Shown here one piece after another: positions 27,163-39,325 of a DNA stretch of 64,000 nt. Position 1 is the first letter of the stretch. Every line of letters begins with the position of its first letter. The notes beneath the pieces were generated by a model. The model was given only the letters and a program-made list of their open reading frames with translations, was not told where the DNA came from and did no database searches. A program made the translations under genes and the position numbers. Source of the stretch: Phytopseudomonas flavescens (GTDB taxonomy: Bacteria; Pseudomonadota; Gammaproteobacteria; Pseudomonadales; Pseudomonadaceae); assembly GCF_900100535.1 (NCBI RefSeq), contig NZ_FNDG01000007.1:186001-250000 (forward strand), written 5' to 3'.

Positions 27163-28518
27163 TCAGGTTGCCGGGTGGTTGTTCGCTACCTTGACTTCTG
27201 CGACTGGCGTCGCGCCGGGTTTGGGTTGGTTGCGGGCGGCGAAGACGATCACTGCAGCGATGATCGAGGTGACGGTCAGGCCATACAGGCCGCCCTGGAT
27301 CGAGCCTGTGGTTTCTTCCAGAAAGCCAAAGGTGGTGGGGGCGACGAAACCGCCGAGGTTGCCCACCGAGTTGATCAGGGCGATCACTGCGGCCGCTATA
27401 CGGGCGTCCAGGTACGCCTGGGGGATCGGCCAGAACAGCGAGGATGCCGATTTGAAACCCAGGGCTGCGAAGCAGATGGCGACGAAGGCGAAGATCGGGC
27501 CGCCGGTGGTGGACATGAACATGCCGGCGGCAGCCACCAGCAGGGCGATGGCTACCCAGGCCTGCTGGCGCTTCCACTTGCCGGCCAGGCTGGCGAAGGC
27601 GTACATGCCGACGATCGACAGCAGCCATGGAATGGAGTTGAACAGACCGACTTCGATGTCGCTGAGGTTGCCCATCTTCTTGATGATGCTCGGCAGCCAG
27701 AAAGTAGCCGCGTAGATGGTCAGCTGGATGAGGAAGTAGATCAGGCAGAACAGCGCGATCTGGCTGTCCTTGAGCAATTGCACGAGGGAGGGCTTGATCG
27801 GTGTGGCCGCTTCGCGGGCTTGCTGCTCGGCATCGATGGCCTCGACCAGGGCGTCCTGCTCGGCGCGGCTCAGCCATTTGGCGTCGTGTGGCCTGGAGTC
27901 GAGCCAGAACCAGACGAAGAAGCACAGCAGCACGGAGAACATGCCCTCGATGAAGTACATCCACTGCCAGCCCTTCATGCCCAGGCCGTCGATTTGCAGC
28001 AGCAGGCCGGACAGCGGGCCGGAGATCAGCGAGGCGATGGCCGAGCCACTGAGGAAGATGGCGATCGCCTTGCCACGTTCCACACCAGGCAGCCAGCGGG
28101 TGAAGTAGTAGATCACCCCGGGAAAGAAGCCGGCTTCGGCCACGCCCAGCAGGAAGCGCAGGATGTAGAAGTGGGTTTCGTTCTGAATGAAGGCCATGCA
28201 CGAGGCGATGATGCCCCAGGTCAGCATGATGCGGGTCAGCCACAGGCGGGCGCCGACTTTCTGCAGGAGGATGTTGGAGGGCACTTCGAACAGTGCATAG
28301 CCGATGAAGAACAGGCCGGCGCCAAAGCCATAGGCGGCTGCACCGATGCCCAGGTCGGTTTCCATGTGCGAGCGCACGAAACCGATGTTCACCCGATCAA
28401 TGTAATTGACGATGAACATGATGACGAACAGCGGCAGTACGTGGCGTTTGACCTTGGATATCGCCGATTGCAGGACGGGATCCGTATCACCGTTCATCCC
28501 GATCTTGGATGTGCTCAC
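27163..28518 (-). CDS. gudP: MFS glucarate/galactarate transporter
   Basis: 451-aa major facilitator of the anion:cation symporter family, about 12 membrane segments. [13 protein letters not shown] (segment 1) and [18 protein letters not shown] (segment 4) are family signatures. I choose GTG 28518 because GGGAGA lies just upstream; GTG 28533 and ATG 28497 are alternatives. Close linkage to gudD and an adjacent FadR-type regulator identify glucarate or a related aldarate as the likely substrate. The symbol rests on context as well as on the family. Confidence 0.85.
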   Translation of the reverse strand: MSTSKIGMNGDTDPVLQSAISKVKRHVLPLFVIMFIVNYIDRVNIGFVRSHMETDLGIGAAAYGFGAGLFFIGYALFEVPSNILLQKVGARLWLTRIMLTWGIIASCMAFIQNETHFYILRFLLGVAEAGFFPGVIYYFTRWLPGVERGKAIAIFLSGSAIASLISGPLSGLLLQIDGLGMKGWQWMYFIEGMFSVLLCFFVWFWLDSRPHDAKWLSRAEQDALVEAIDAEQQAREAATPIKPSLVQLLKDSQIALFCLIYFLIQLTIYAATFWLPSIIKKMGNLSDIEVGLFNSIPWLLSIVGMYAFASLAGKWKRQQAWVAIALLVAAAGMFMSTTGGPIFAFVAICFAALGFKSASSLFWPIPQAYLDARIAAAVIALINSVGNLGGFVAPTTFGFLEETTGSIQGGLYGLTVTSIIAAVIVFAARNQPKPGATPVAEVKVANNHPAT

Positions 28519-28939
28519 TTGAGGCTCTCCCACTCATTGTTTTTATGCGGGTTAGAGCAGATCGTCGTCTGCTTTGTCTGTCATCATACAAGCTATCGTT
28601 CGTTCGGCAAGTGAGGTTTTTAAGTATCGCCTATGCGGACAGTGGTGTTTTTTTGGATTTTAATGGGGTTATCCATAATTATTGCGGGATTTTTTGCTTT
28701 TTAATGGATTTTAAGATTTATCTGACAATTCCCTCGGGGCGTGTTCATGAAGAGGGCTTGATGGATTTTCTCATAACTTGTCTGACAAGATGAACAAGTA
28801 TCGTCGCAATGCTGGATGCCTGGGCAGCCGCGTCCCAGTGCTAGTATCGGGCCCATGTCTGCCCCCTGCAGCGAGGTGAATCGGCGTGTTCGGCTCCTCG
28901 GCCTGGCGGAAAAATACAACCTGAGACTGGAGCGTCGTC
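28519..28939. promoter_or_regulatory. Divergent control region of the glucarate locus
   Basis: 420 bp between gudP and the GntR regulator. The part from 28620 to 28790 is rich in A/T. It contains the operator-like palindrome at 28777-28789 and a second TCTGACAA half-site near 28720-28727. No gene is evident. Confidence 0.6.
28777..28789. promoter_or_regulatory. Putative FadR-type (GntR) operator
   Basis: Palindrome CTTGTC-T-GACAAG. It fits the TNGTNNNACNA pattern typical of FadR-subfamily GntR regulators and lies about 150 bp before the regulator gene next door. Confidence 0.65.
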
Positions 28940-29653
28940 ATGCAGGACAATGCCACCGCTGCGCCGAAGCGTCGACAGCACAGCCTGGCCAGCGATCTGG
29001 TCACCGAGCTCAGTCAGCGCATTCTGTTGGGCAAGATTGCCCCGGGGCATAAATTGCCATCCGAGAATGAAATCGTTCGTGAGCACGGCGTCAGCCGCAC
29101 GGTAGTGCGTGAGGCGATTTCCAAGCTGCAGGCGTCGGGGTTGGTGGAGACCTACCAGGGGCGGGGTACCTTCGTGCTGGAGCGCCAGGAGCGCAGCGGT
29201 CTGCGGCTGAAGGTGGAAACCGTGTCGCGGGTGCGCGACATCATCGAGCTGCGTATGGGTCTGGAGACCCAGGCCGTGGCTCTGGCGGCCTTGCGCCGCA
29301 GCGACGAGCAATTGGCGGCGATGCGTCAGGCGCTGGACGACTATCAGGATCTGCTGGCCAAGGACGACAGCTGCGTCGAGGCCGACAAACGCTTTCACCT
29401 GCTCATCGCCGAGGCCACGGGTAACCCGTATTTCATGGAAATCATGCAGCACCTGGGCAGTGCCATCATCCCGCGTACCCGCATTGCCAGCAGTGAACGT
29501 GCCGGCAGCAGCATGGTGTCGCATGGCTACCTGGCCAACCTCGAGCACGAGGCCCTGCTCAGCGCTATACGTCGCAAGGATCCCGATGCTGCCCGGGCGG
29601 CCATGTGGACGCACCTCAGCAATAGCCGCGAGCGCTTGGCGCCCCTGGAATAG
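28940..29653 (+). CDS. FadR-subfamily GntR regulator of glucarate genes
   Basis: 237-aa regulator with an N-terminal winged helix (LPSENEIVREHGVSRTVVREAISKL, about 40-64) and an all-helical FCD ligand domain. The FCD metal/ligand residues are visible in RDIIELRMGLE, DKRFHLLIAEATGN and NLEHEALLSAI. It is divergent from gudP-gudD, and an operator matching the FadR consensus lies between them. It most likely represses the glucarate genes and is released by an aldarate or its dehydration product. Confidence 0.88.
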   Translation: MQDNATAAPKRRQHSLASDLVTELSQRILLGKIAPGHKLPSENEIVREHGVSRTVVREAISKLQASGLVETYQGRGTFVLERQERSGLRLKVETVSRVRDIIELRMGLETQAVALAALRRSDEQLAAMRQALDDYQDLLAKDDSCVEADKRFHLLIAEATGNPYFMEIMQHLGSAIIPRTRIASSERAGSSMVSHGYLANLEHEALLSAIRRKDPDAARAAMWTHLSNSRERLAPLE

Positions 29654-29738
29654 CCGGTAGTCGGCGTGCCTGGTGCTGGCGATGCGGTGGTAGCGCCCAC
29701 CGCGGCGTCGGCGCTCCGGCCTCTTTACATGGGCAGGG

Positions 29739-31322
29739 TTAGATCACCCGGAACCCGTGGGTACCATCGCGGCCCAGTTGCTCGACCAGGCCGAACTCCC
29801 AGTCCAGGTAGCTCTGCATCGCTTCGCGAGGGTTGTCGGTGCCCTCGTAGGGACGCCGGTAGCGGTCGCTGCGCGGAACGGCCAGGTGCCGTTCGCCGGA
29901 TTCGTCGGGCAGGCCGGCGGCGAACCAGGCGGCGTTGCCACCGGCGAGCAGGAACACCGGCTTGCCGGTCAGCGCCTGCAGCTCGCCGACCGCGAAACGC
30001 GCCAGCAGGCTGCTGCCACAGGTGAGTACGTAACGCTCGGCCACTGGCAGGTTTTCCAGGGCCTGTGGCAGTTGTGCGCGGATGGCCCAGTGGGCGCCGG
30101 CGATGTGGCGTTTGACGTGGTTGGCACTGGTGGTGAAGTCGATCACCAGGGTGTCGCCTGCCGCCAGCCAGCTTTGCAGGGTCTGTGGGCTGATTTCCTC
30201 GGCCTGGGGCAGGTCGGGCAGGGGGGCGGACCAGCCTCCGCTCTCGCTGAACGCCTCCGGCTGCAGGCCGTCCAGTACGTGCACATCCCAGCCCAGCTGG
30301 GCCAGCCAGGAGGCGCTCATGTTGGCGCGCACGCCGTCGTCATCGGCGAGCACGATGCGGGCGCCGCGCACACTGGCGAAGTGATCGGTTTCCTGGACCA
30401 GCTGGCCGCCGGGAGTGGAGCGTGAGCCGGGCAGGTGGCCGGCTTGGTATTCTTCCGGCGCGCGCACGTCGAACAGGTAGGTGGTGCGTGCTGGCTGGGC
30501 CCGCCACGCGTTCAACTGCTCGAGCGTGGCGCGGCCGACGCCGGCCTTGTCGGCCACGGCGCGGGCCGATCGCGCGGCCTGTTCACGGTTGCCCGCGCTG
30601 ACCTCGCCGAAGCGGCGGCTCTGGCCGTTTTCCAGGCGCTGGCCGGCGAGGGTCCAGCCGATGGTGCCGTTGCGCAGTGCGGCGACCGGGTTGGGCACGC
30701 CGGCGTTGACCAGCGATTGGGTGCCGATGATGCTGCGCGTGCGCCCGGCGCAGTTGACGATGATCTGCGTGGACGGATCCGGCGCCAGTTCCCGGGCTCG
30801 CAGCACCAGTTCGGCCCCCGGTACGCTGATCCCGGTGGGGATGCTCATGGTCTGGTACTCGTCGAAGCGGCGCGCATCGAGCACCACCACATCGGCATTG
30901 GCGTCGAGCAGGGCCTGAACCTCCTCGGCGGCCAGCGACGGCGTGTGGCGCTGGCTTTCCACCAGTTCGCCGAACGCCTTGCTGGGGACGTTGACGTCGC
31001 GGAACAGCTCGCCACCTGCCTTGCGCCAGCCGGCCAGTTGGCCCTCCAGCAGGGCCACGTCGAGGTAACCAAGGTGCAGCAGGCGCTCGGCAGCCAGCTG
31101 GGCCAGGCCTTCGCCATCGTCATAGACGGTAATCGCGGTGTTGCGGCGCGGCACCCGTGCATAGATTTCCAACTCGAGCCTGGACAGCGGAATGTTGGCG
31201 GCGAACAGCGGGTGCTCTTCGGCGAAGGGGGCTTCTTCGCGTACATCGATGAGGGCGACTTCCTGCTGTTGCAGCAGGGCACTGCGCAGGTCGGCGAAAG
31301 AGCGGGTGACGATTTGGCTCAT
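29739..31322 (-). CDS. Four-domain rhodanese (sulfurtransferase)
   Basis: 527-aa cytoplasmic protein made of four rhodanese domains. Domain 1 (about 5-105) ends in YDDGEG with no active-site Cys. Domain 2 (about 125-235) has the loop VNCAGRTRS with Cys. Domain 3 (about 265-360) has LADDDGVRANM, no Cys. Domain 4 (about 375-470) has LTCGSSLLAR with Cys. Inactive and active domains thus alternate, as in classical two-domain rhodaneses where the N-terminal half is inactive, so this looks like a duplicated two-domain unit. Its start is 3 bp from the thiol-dioxygenase stop, so both are one operon. It probably handles sulfane sulfur or sulfite released from thiol oxidation. Confidence 0.87.
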   Translation of the reverse strand: MSQIVTRSFADLRSALLQQQEVALIDVREEAPFAEEHPLFAANIPLSRLELEIYARVPRRNTAITVYDDGEGLAQLAAERLLHLGYLDVALLEGQLAGWRKAGGELFRDVNVPSKAFGELVESQRHTPSLAAEEVQALLDANADVVVLDARRFDEYQTMSIPTGISVPGAELVLRARELAPDPSTQIIVNCAGRTRSIIGTQSLVNAGVPNPVAALRNGTIGWTLAGQRLENGQSRRFGEVSAGNREQAARSARAVADKAGVGRATLEQLNAWRAQPARTTYLFDVRAPEEYQAGHLPGSRSTPGGQLVQETDHFASVRGARIVLADDDGVRANMSASWLAQLGWDVHVLDGLQPEAFSESGGWSAPLPDLPQAEEISPQTLQSWLAAGDTLVIDFTTSANHVKRHIAGAHWAIRAQLPQALENLPVAERYVLTCGSSLLARFAVGELQALTGKPVFLLAGGNAAWFAAGLPDESGERHLAVPRSDRYRRPYEGTDNPREAMQSYLDWEFGLVEQLGRDGTHGFRVI

Positions 31323-31325
31323 GGG

Positions 31326-31928
31326 TCAGGACTCGTGTTGGGCAGGCTGCCGTTGGGCAATGGAGGGCGGTGTGGAGTAGCCGGAGATGAACAGTTTTTC
31401 GCTGCCGTCCTCGCGGTACACGGCGCGGTGCAATGCGCCGATATCGGCACCGTAGACGTGGATGCTGATCGATACGCGGTCATCGAAGGCATTGCTGACT
31501 TGATGGATGTCGCCGATGCGCGGCGATACCGCCTCCACCTGGCCGGGCTGGAGGCGCACGGGGTCGCCATCGGCGTGCAGGCTACCGTCGGCCTGGCGGC
31601 TGAACCCCTGGGAATGCTCGGCGCCACGCAGCATGCCGATCAGCCCCCAGACACGGTGGTCGTGCACCGGCGTACGTTGCCCGGGGCCCCAGACGAAGCT
31701 GACCACCGAGAAGCGCCGTGCGGGGTCGAGGTGCAGCAGGTATTGCTGATAGCGTTCGTCGCTGGGCTGCGCGAGTTCGTCCGGCAGCCAGTCGTCATGG
31801 CTGACCAGTCGCTGCAGCAACTCGCCGCCTTGCTCGATCAGGGTGCCTTCGTCAGGCTCCTGGCCCAGCAGAGCCGAGAAGCCGGAAACGAATACGTTCA
31901 GGCGTTGTGAGGCTGGGGAGTGACTCAT
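31326..31928 (-). CDS. Cysteine/3-mercaptopropionate dioxygenase family
   Basis: 200-aa cupin non-haem iron dioxygenase that adds O2 to a thiol to give a sulfinate. The three-histidine iron site is visible: PVHDHRVWG (His89, His91) and GDIHQVSN (His142). Pseudomonas enzymes of this type often prefer 3-mercaptopropionate to cysteine, and the sequence alone does not separate the two. First gene of an operon with the rhodanese. The sulfonate-type binding protein is divergent from it, which fits a locus for organic sulfur use. Confidence 0.87.
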   Translation of the reverse strand: MSHSPASQRLNVFVSGFSALLGQEPDEGTLIEQGGELLQRLVSHDDWLPDELAQPSDERYQQYLLHLDPARRFSVVSFVWGPGQRTPVHDHRVWGLIGMLRGAEHSQGFSRQADGSLHADGDPVRLQPGQVEAVSPRIGDIHQVSNAFDDRVSISIHVYGADIGALHRAVYREDGSEKLFISGYSTPPSIAQRQPAQHES

Positions 31929-32471
31929 GGCGGGTGATCCGTAACGATTTGAAGCCTAAGGTAGCAATCCGGTATTGATTATAAAAATTCAATTTATGCA
32001 TAAGCTAATATGCGTATTGAGTAATTTCAGGTGCGCTTCATCGGCCGCTTTCTCGCGCGTGACGGCTCACCCGTGGTTCAGGGACGGGTCCGTTGTCATC
32101 GTCTGCAATGGGGCCGCCGTGAAGGCATCGGTGCGGATATGATGCTTGAAGATTTCGCATATTAGGATATTCCTAAAATGAATTTCATTTTCTACTTCCA
32201 GCTGTATAGCTTTTATAAGCAACCACGTTTAAAGACGTTTGAATTATAACGAGGCATTTGCAGCACCTTGGTTCAGGTGTGATCGCGTGCCACGAATCGC
32301 CGCATGAGCCTCGCAATCATCGGCATGGGGACGGCCGCATGGGCTTCGAGCGGGTTACCGGTCGGCAGCGTGTCAGCGCCGGTGCTGAGGCCGTGATGCG
32401 CACGCTGGCCAACCCTTGTCGACGTTTCAGAGATCACCCGTCGCCGTGTAATCGCCATTGGAGTCCATCGC
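31929..32471. promoter_or_regulatory. Divergent intergenic region of the sulfur locus
   Basis: 543 bp with two A/T-rich patches (about 31970-32030 and 32150-32240) that probably hold the two promoters. No convincing gene is present; the in-between part is G/C-rich with no coding match. Confidence 0.5.
32162..32191. promoter_or_regulatory. Two overlapping palindromes, candidate regulator sites
   Basis: TTAGGA-TAT-TCCTAA (32162-32176) is followed, sharing two bases, by AAAATGAA-T-TTCATTTT (32175-32191). Both have perfect arms and sit in an A/T-rich promoter-like patch upstream of the binding-protein gene. The bound protein is unknown. Confidence 0.5.
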
Positions 32472-33461
32472 ATGTCCCCCTTTCGTTTAACCGTCACTGC
32501 GGCTCTCGCCGCCCTGTCGTTCAGCAGCCTGTTGCAGGCTGCCGAGCCCGTCACCCTGCGTCTCGGCGACGTGAAGGGTGATCGCTACGCCTCGCTGCGT
32601 GCCTCGGGCGAGCTGAAGAACCTCGCTTACAAGGTCGAGCTGACGCCGTTCGCAGCCGGTGCACCGGTGCTCGAGGCGCTGAATGCCAATGCCCTGGACG
32701 TTGGCTTCACCGGCGATATTCCGTTCCTGTTCGTGCGTGCCGCCGGCGCCCCGTTGAAGGCGGTCGGGGCCTGGCGCTACAACGCCGCGACCGTGGCGCT
32801 GGTCGTACCCAAGGATTCGACGGCGCGCAGCGTGGCGGACCTCAAGGGCAAGCGGATCGCCGTCAACCGCGGCGGCTGGGGGCATTTTCTGGCCCTTGGC
32901 CTGCTGGAAAACAACGGCCTGACCGACAAGGACGTGACGTTCTCGTTCCTCGGCCCGGTCGATGGCCGTGCCGCGCTGGTACGTGGCTCGGTGGATGCCT
33001 GGGTGCCCTGGGAACCCTATACCTCCAACGCCATCCTCATCGATGATGCACGGGTGATCGCCGACGGGCGCGGCATCATGAGTGGCTATTCCTATGCCCT
33101 GGCCAGCGACAAGGCACTGGCCGATGCCGACAAGAAGGCTGCCATCGGTGATCTGCTGGTACGCCTTGCCAAGGCTCAGCAGTGGGCGCTCGCCCATCCA
33201 CAGCAAATGGCCGAGGCGTTGTCCGCAGACCTCGACATCCCCCAGAACGTCGCCCGTCGCTGGGTGCAGGAAGCGCACATCCAGCCTGCAGCGCTGGACG
33301 AGGAGGTCGCCACCAGCCTGCAGAAGGCCGCTGACTTCTTCCATCGCCATGGGGTGCTACCGAAAAAGCTGGATGTGCAGGAGGCCTTCGATTTCAGCTT
33401 GGCAGGGGACGTACGCACAGCGATCGCGGAGGATCAGCCGTCGGCGCCGGTCGCGCGTTGA
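32472..33461 (+). CDS. ABC transporter substrate-binding protein, sulfonate/taurine type
   Basis: 329-aa periplasmic binding protein of the SsuA/TauA/nitrate type. The signal peptide ends at about residue 23 (SSLLQA/AEP). Typical landmarks: NANALDVGFTGDIPFLFVRAAGAPLKAVG and GKRIAVNRGGWGHFLALGLLENNGL, then VDAWVPWEPYT. No permease or ATPase gene is adjacent; it is a solitary binding protein, divergent from a thiol-dioxygenase/rhodanese operon. An organosulfur substrate is the best guess from this context. Confidence 0.82.
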   Translation: MSPFRLTVTAALAALSFSSLLQAAEPVTLRLGDVKGDRYASLRASGELKNLAYKVELTPFAAGAPVLEALNANALDVGFTGDIPFLFVRAAGAPLKAVGAWRYNAATVALVVPKDSTARSVADLKGKRIAVNRGGWGHFLALGLLENNGLTDKDVTFSFLGPVDGRAALVRGSVDAWVPWEPYTSNAILIDDARVIADGRGIMSGYSYALASDKALADADKKAAIGDLLVRLAKAQQWALAHPQQMAEALSADLDIPQNVARRWVQEAHIQPAALDEEVATSLQKAADFFHRHGVLPKKLDVQEAFDFSLAGDVRTAIAEDQPSAPVAR

Positions 33462-33537
33462 TCAGTGGATCGCCCTGCCGGGCAGGGGACTGATCCGGTT
33501 CTGATGATCGCTCCGCTGTGGGAATCGCGTGTTCGGG

Positions 33538-33577
33538 CTGTTGACGTTTCGGCGCGGCCGTTAGGCAACGTCAACAG
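33538..33577. repeat. Inverted repeat between convergent genes
   Basis: CTGTTGACGTT (33538-33548) and AACGTCAACAG (33567-33577), perfect 11-bp arms with an 18-base loop. It lacks a T tract but lies between the convergent binding-protein and mltF genes, so it may act as a transcript-end hairpin. Confidence 0.6.
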
Positions 33578-33639
33578 ATCCTGGCGATCGAATCCGGCAG
33601 CCGACGGGGCGCGCACGCTATCCCTTCAGGTCGGGACGC

Positions 33640-35220
<1,581 letters not shown>

Positions 35221-35274
35221 TTAGGCTAGAATGTGCGGCCTCAAAGTACACCCCCTTCCCAGAGGCTGTCCCCG

Positions 35275-38200
35275 ATGTTGATCCTGCGCGGCGCTCCCGC
35301 CCTTTCTGCTTTTCGTCACGGTAAATTGCTCGAGCAACTGACCGGCAAGGTTCCTGCGGTGACCGGCCTTTACGCCGAGTTCGCACACTTTGCCGATGTC
35401 GACGGTGCGCTCCGTGCCGACGAGGAGCAGGTGCTGGCCCGTTTGCTCAAGTACGGCCCGAGTGTGCCGGTGCAGGAGCCCAGCGGTCGTCTGCTGCTGA
35501 CCATCCCGCGTTTCGGCACCATTTCGCCCTGGTCGAGCAAGGCCAGCGACATCGCCCGCAACTGCGGCCTCGGCAGGATTCGCCGCCTGGAGCGGGGCAT
35601 CGCCTATTACCTGTCGGGGGAACTGAGCGAGGCCGACGTGCAGCAGGCGGCCGCCATCCTGCATGACCGCATGACCCAACTGGTGCTGAACAACCTGGAG
35701 GACGCCGCCAGGCTGTTCAGCCAGGCCGAGCCCAAACCGCTGACCGCCGTGGATATCCTCGGTGGTGGCCGCGCCGCGCTGGACAAGGCCAATAGCGACC
35801 TGGGCCTGGCCCTGGCCGAAGACGAGATCGATTACCTGGTCAGCGCCTTCCAGGGCCTGAAGCGCAATCCGCACGACATCGAACTGATGATGTTCGCCCA
35901 GGCCAACTCCGAGCACTGCCGTCACAAGATCTTCAATGCCAGCTGGGACATCGACGGCGAAAGCCAGGAGAAATCCCTGTTCGGCATGATCAAGAACACC
36001 TACCAGATGCACAGCGAAAACGTGCTGTCCGCTTATAAGGACAACGCCTCGGTGATCAAAGGCCACAGCGCCGGGCGTTTCTTTCCCAATCCTGAAACCC
36101 GTCAGTACGGCGCGGTGCAGGAGCCGGTGCACATCCTGATGAAGGTGGAGACCCACAACCACCCGACCGCCATCTCGCCGTTCTCGGGGGCTTCCACTGG
36201 CTCCGGCGGCGAGATCCGCGACGAGGGCGCCACCGGCCGCGGCGCCAAGCCGAAAGCCGGGCTGACCGGCTTCACCGTTTCCAACCTGAATATCCCCGGC
36301 TTCGAGCAGCCCTGGGAACAGGCTTACGGCAAGCCCGAGCGCATCGTCACGCCGCTGGACATCATGATCGAGGGCCCACTGGGTGGCGCCGCGTTCAACA
36401 ACGAATTCGGTCGTCCGGCGCTGACTGGCTACTTCCGTACCTTCGAACAGTCGATCAGCACCCCCCATGGCGACGAAGTGCGCGGTTATCACAAGCCGAT
36501 CATGCTCGCCGGTGGCATGGGCAACATCCGTGAAGATCACGTGCAGAAGGCCGAGATCACCGTTGGCGCCAAGCTGATCGTGCTCGGTGGCCCGGCCATG
36601 CTGATCGGCCTGGGTGGCGGTGCCGCTTCGTCGGTGGCCACCGGTGCCAGTTCGGCCGACCTGGATTTCGCCTCGGTACAGCGCGAGAACCCGGAAATGG
36701 AACGCCGCTGCCAGGAGGTCATCGACCGCTGCTGGCAACTGGGCGACCAGAACCCCATCGCCTTCATCCATGACGTCGGCGCCGGTGGCATCTCCAACGC
36801 CTTCCCGGAACTGGTCAACGACGGTGGCCGCGGTGGCCGCTTCGAGCTGCGCAACGTGCCCAACGACGAGCCGGGCATGGCCCCGCACGAGATCTGGAGC
36901 AACGAGTCCCAGGAGCGCTACGTGCTGGCCGTCAGCGCCGTCGATTTCGAGCGTTTCCAGGCCATCTGCGAGCGTGAGCGCTGCCCGTTCGCGGTGGTCG
37001 GTGAAGCCACCGAAGCGCCGCAACTGACCGTGACCGACAGCCATTTCGGCAACACTCCGGTGGACATGCCGCTCGAAGTGCTGCTCGGCAAGCCGCCGCG
37101 CATGCACCGTTCGGTGACCCGTGAAGCCGAGCTGGGCGATGACTTCGACCCGAGCACCCTGGACATCGGCGAAGCCGCCGAGCGCGTACTGCGCCACCCG
37201 GCCGTGGCCAGCAAGAGCTTTTTGATCACCATCGGCGACCGCACCATCACCGGCCTGGTCGCCCGCGATCAGATGGTCGGCCCGTGGCAGGTGCCGGTGG
37301 CCGACGTCGCCGTCACCGCCACCAGCTTCGACGTCTATACCGGCGAGGCCATGGCGATGGGCGAGCGCACCCCGCTGGCCCTGCTCGATGCCCCGGCGTC
37401 CGGGCGCATGGCGATCGGCGAGACCCTGACCAACATCGCCGCTTCGCGCATCGAGAAACTGTCCGACATCAAACTGTCGGCCAACTGGATGTCCGCCGCG
37501 GGTCACCCGGGCGAAGACGCGCGCCTGTACGACACGGTGAAAGCCGTCGGCATGCAGTTGTGCCCCGAGCTGGGCCTGACCATTCCGGTGGGCAAGGACT
37601 CGATGTCGATGAAGACCAGGTGGAGCGAGGAGGGCATCGAGAAGAGCGTCACCTCGCCGCTGTCGCTGATCGTCACCGGTTTCGCACCGGTCGCCGACGT
37701 GCGCCAGACCCTGACGCCCGAGCTGCGCATGGACAAGGGCGAGACCGATCTGGTGCTGATCGACCTGGGCCGTGGCCAGCACCGCATGGGCGCCTCGATC
37801 CTCGCCCAGGTGTACGGCCAGCTGGGCCGCCAGGCGCCGGACGTCGACGATGCCGAAGACCTCAAGGCGTTCTTCGCGGTGATCCAGGGCCTGAATGCCG
37901 ATGGTCACCTGCTGGCCTACCACGACCGCTCCGACGGCGGCCTGCTGGTCAGCGCGCTGGAAATGGCCTTCGCCGGGCATTGCGGCCTGAACCTGCAGCT
38001 CGACGGTTTGGTCGAGAGCCGCGAGGAACTGGCCGCCTTCCTGTTCAACGAAGAGCTGGGCGCACTGATCCAGGTTCGCCAGGACGCCACCCCGGACGTG
38101 CTGGCACAGTTCAGCGCCGCCGGCCTCGGCGACTGCGTCGCGGTGATCGGCCAGCCGGTCAACAACGGTGACGTGGCCATCAGCTACAACGACCAGTCGG

Positions 38201-39171
38201 TGTTCAGCGGCCAGCGCCGTCTGCTGCAGCGCCAGTGGGCCGAGACCAGCCATCGCATCCAGCGCCTGCGTGACAACGTCGACTGTGCCGATCAGGAATT
38301 CGATGCGCTGCTCGAAGAAGACAACCCCGGCCTGGGCGTCAAGCTTGGCTTCGACGTCAACGACGACATCGCTGCGCCTTATATCAAGAAGGGTGTGCGT
38401 CCGCAGGTCGCCGTGCTGCGTGAGCAGGGCGTCAACGGTCAGGTGGAAATGGCTGCGGCATTCGACCGCGCCGGCTTTACAGCGGTGGATGTGCACATGA
38501 GCGATATCCTCGCCGGGCGTGTCGACCTCGATGCCTTCAAGGGCCTGGTCGCCTGCGGGGGCTTCTCCTACGGCGACGTGCTCGGCGCCGGCGAGGGCTG
38601 GGCCAAGTCGGCGCTGTTCAACGCCCGTGCCCGCGATGCCTTCCAGGGCTTCTTCGAGCGCAAGGACAGCTTCACCCTCGGCGTGTGCAACGGTTGCCAG
38701 ATGCTTTCCAACCTGCACGAGCTGATCCCGGGCAGTGAGTTCTGGCCGCACTTCGTGCGCAACCGCTCCGAGCAGTTCGAGGCCCGCGTGGCCATGGTCC
38801 AGGTGCAGGAGTCGGCGTCGATCTTCCTGCGCGGCATGGCCGGTTCGCGGCTGCCGATCGCCATCGCCCATGGCGAGGGGCATGCCGAGTTCGAAAGCGA
38901 GGAGGCGCTGCTGGAGGCCGACCTGTCCGGCACCATCGCGCTGCGTTTCGTCGACAACCACGGCAAGGTCACCGAGACCTATCCGGCCAACCCCAACGGC
39001 TCGCCGCGCGGGATCACCGGCCTGACCAGCCGTGACGGCCGCGTGACCATCATGATGCCGCACCCGGAGCGGGTGTTCCGCGCCGTGCAGAACTCCTGGC
39101 GCCCGGACGAGTGGCAGGAAGACGGCGGCTGGCTGCGCATGTTCCGCAATGCGCGCGTCTGGGTGGATTGA
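35275..39171 (+). CDS. purL: Phosphoribosylformylglycinamidine synthase
   Basis: 1298-aa large-type FGAM synthase, fourth step of purine synthesis: FGAR + ATP + glutamine to FGAM. Domains in order: PurS-like N-terminus, linker, two PurM-like ATP-binding halves ([20 protein letters not shown] and [17 protein letters not shown] in the first, CYS-free degenerate second half) and a C-terminal class I glutaminase with Cys1138 in [10 protein letters not shown] and a His-Glu pair near HGEGHAEF. Length and sequence are typical for gammaproteobacteria. ATG 35275 is the start. A terminator follows at 39211. Housekeeping gene marking the conserved backbone. Confidence 0.96.
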   Translation: MLILRGAPALSAFRHGKLLEQLTGKVPAVTGLYAEFAHFADVDGALRADEEQVLARLLKYGPSVPVQEPSGRLLLTIPRFGTISPWSSKASDIARNCGLGRIRRLERGIAYYLSGELSEADVQQAAAILHDRMTQLVLNNLEDAARLFSQAEPKPLTAVDILGGGRAALDKANSDLGLALAEDEIDYLVSAFQGLKRNPHDIELMMFAQANSEHCRHKIFNASWDIDGESQEKSLFGMIKNTYQMHSENVLSAYKDNASVIKGHSAGRFFPNPETRQYGAVQEPVHILMKVETHNHPTAISPFSGASTGSGGEIRDEGATGRGAKPKAGLTGFTVSNLNIPGFEQPWEQAYGKPERIVTPLDIMIEGPLGGAAFNNEFGRPALTGYFRTFEQSISTPHGDEVRGYHKPIMLAGGMGNIREDHVQKAEITVGAKLIVLGGPAMLIGLGGGAASSVATGASSADLDFASVQRENPEMERRCQEVIDRCWQLGDQNPIAFIHDVGAGGISNAFPELVNDGGRGGRFELRNVPNDEPGMAPHEIWSNESQERYVLAVSAVDFERFQAICERERCPFAVVGEATEAPQLTVTDSHFGNTPVDMPLEVLLGKPPRMHRSVTREAELGDDFDPSTLDIGEAAERVLRHPAVASKSFLITIGDRTITGLVARDQMVGPWQVPVADVAVTATSFDVYTGEAMAMGERTPLALLDAPASGRMAIGETLTNIAASRIEKLSDIKLSANWMSAAGHPGEDARLYDTVKAVGMQLCPELGLTIPVGKDSMSMKTRWSEEGIEKSVTSPLSLIVTGFAPVADVRQTLTPELRMDKGETDLVLIDLGRGQHRMGASILAQVYGQLGRQAPDVDDAEDLKAFFAVIQGLNADGHLLAYHDRSDGGLLVSALEMAFAGHCGLNLQLDGLVESREELAAFLFNEELGALIQVRQDATPDVLAQFSAAGLGDCVAVIGQPVNNGDVAISYNDQSVFSGQRRLLQRQWAETSHRIQRLRDNVDCADQEFDALLEEDNPGLGVKLGFDVNDDIAAPYIKKGVRPQVAVLREQGVNGQVEMAAAFDRAGFTAVDVHMSDILAGRVDLDAFKGLVACGGFSYGDVLGAGEGWAKSALFNARARDAFQGFFERKDSFTLGVCNGCQMLSNLHELIPGSEFWPHFVRNRSEQFEARVAMVQVQESASIFLRGMAGSRLPIAIAHGEGHAEFESEEALLEADLSGTIALRFVDNHGKVTETYPANPNGSPRGITGLTSRDGRVTIMMPHPERVFRAVQNSWRPDEWQEDGGWLRMFRNARVWVD

Positions 39172-39206
39172 TTTCGCGCAGACATCGTCTGCCGCTCGAC
39201 TCCCAC

Positions 39207-39239
39207 AAAAAAGCGCCAGGTCGATCCTGGCGTTTTTTT
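39207..39239 (+). terminator. Rho-independent terminator of purL
   Basis: CGCCAGG (39214-39220) and CCTGGCG (39226-39232) with a five-base loop, preceded by six A and followed by seven T. Could work in both directions. Confidence 0.92.
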
Positions 39240-39325
39240 GGCCTGCCATCCCTGGCGGTCACCCTGCGGGCCGTCGCCAGCGACGTCCAAAAGTGGCTCC
39301 CGGCCATTTTTTTGGCCCGCCGGCG

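Noticed and set aside
25793..28243. An 816-codon frame suggesting a protein fused upstream of glucarate dehydratase
   Set aside because: The upstream part is an out-of-frame reading of the transporter gene. The dehydratase has its own ATG and ribosome-binding site at 27136.
32258..32581. Frame of 107 codons before the sulfonate-type binding protein
   Set aside because: It overlaps the signal peptide of the real gene in another frame, and its composition looks like translated non-coding DNA.
35221..39249. Open frame of 1342 codons opposite purL
   Set aside because: It is the mirror of the G/C-rich third codon positions of purL; the product has no family resemblance and purL is certain. The same holds for the long frames opposite phoX, gspD, gspF and the iron permease.
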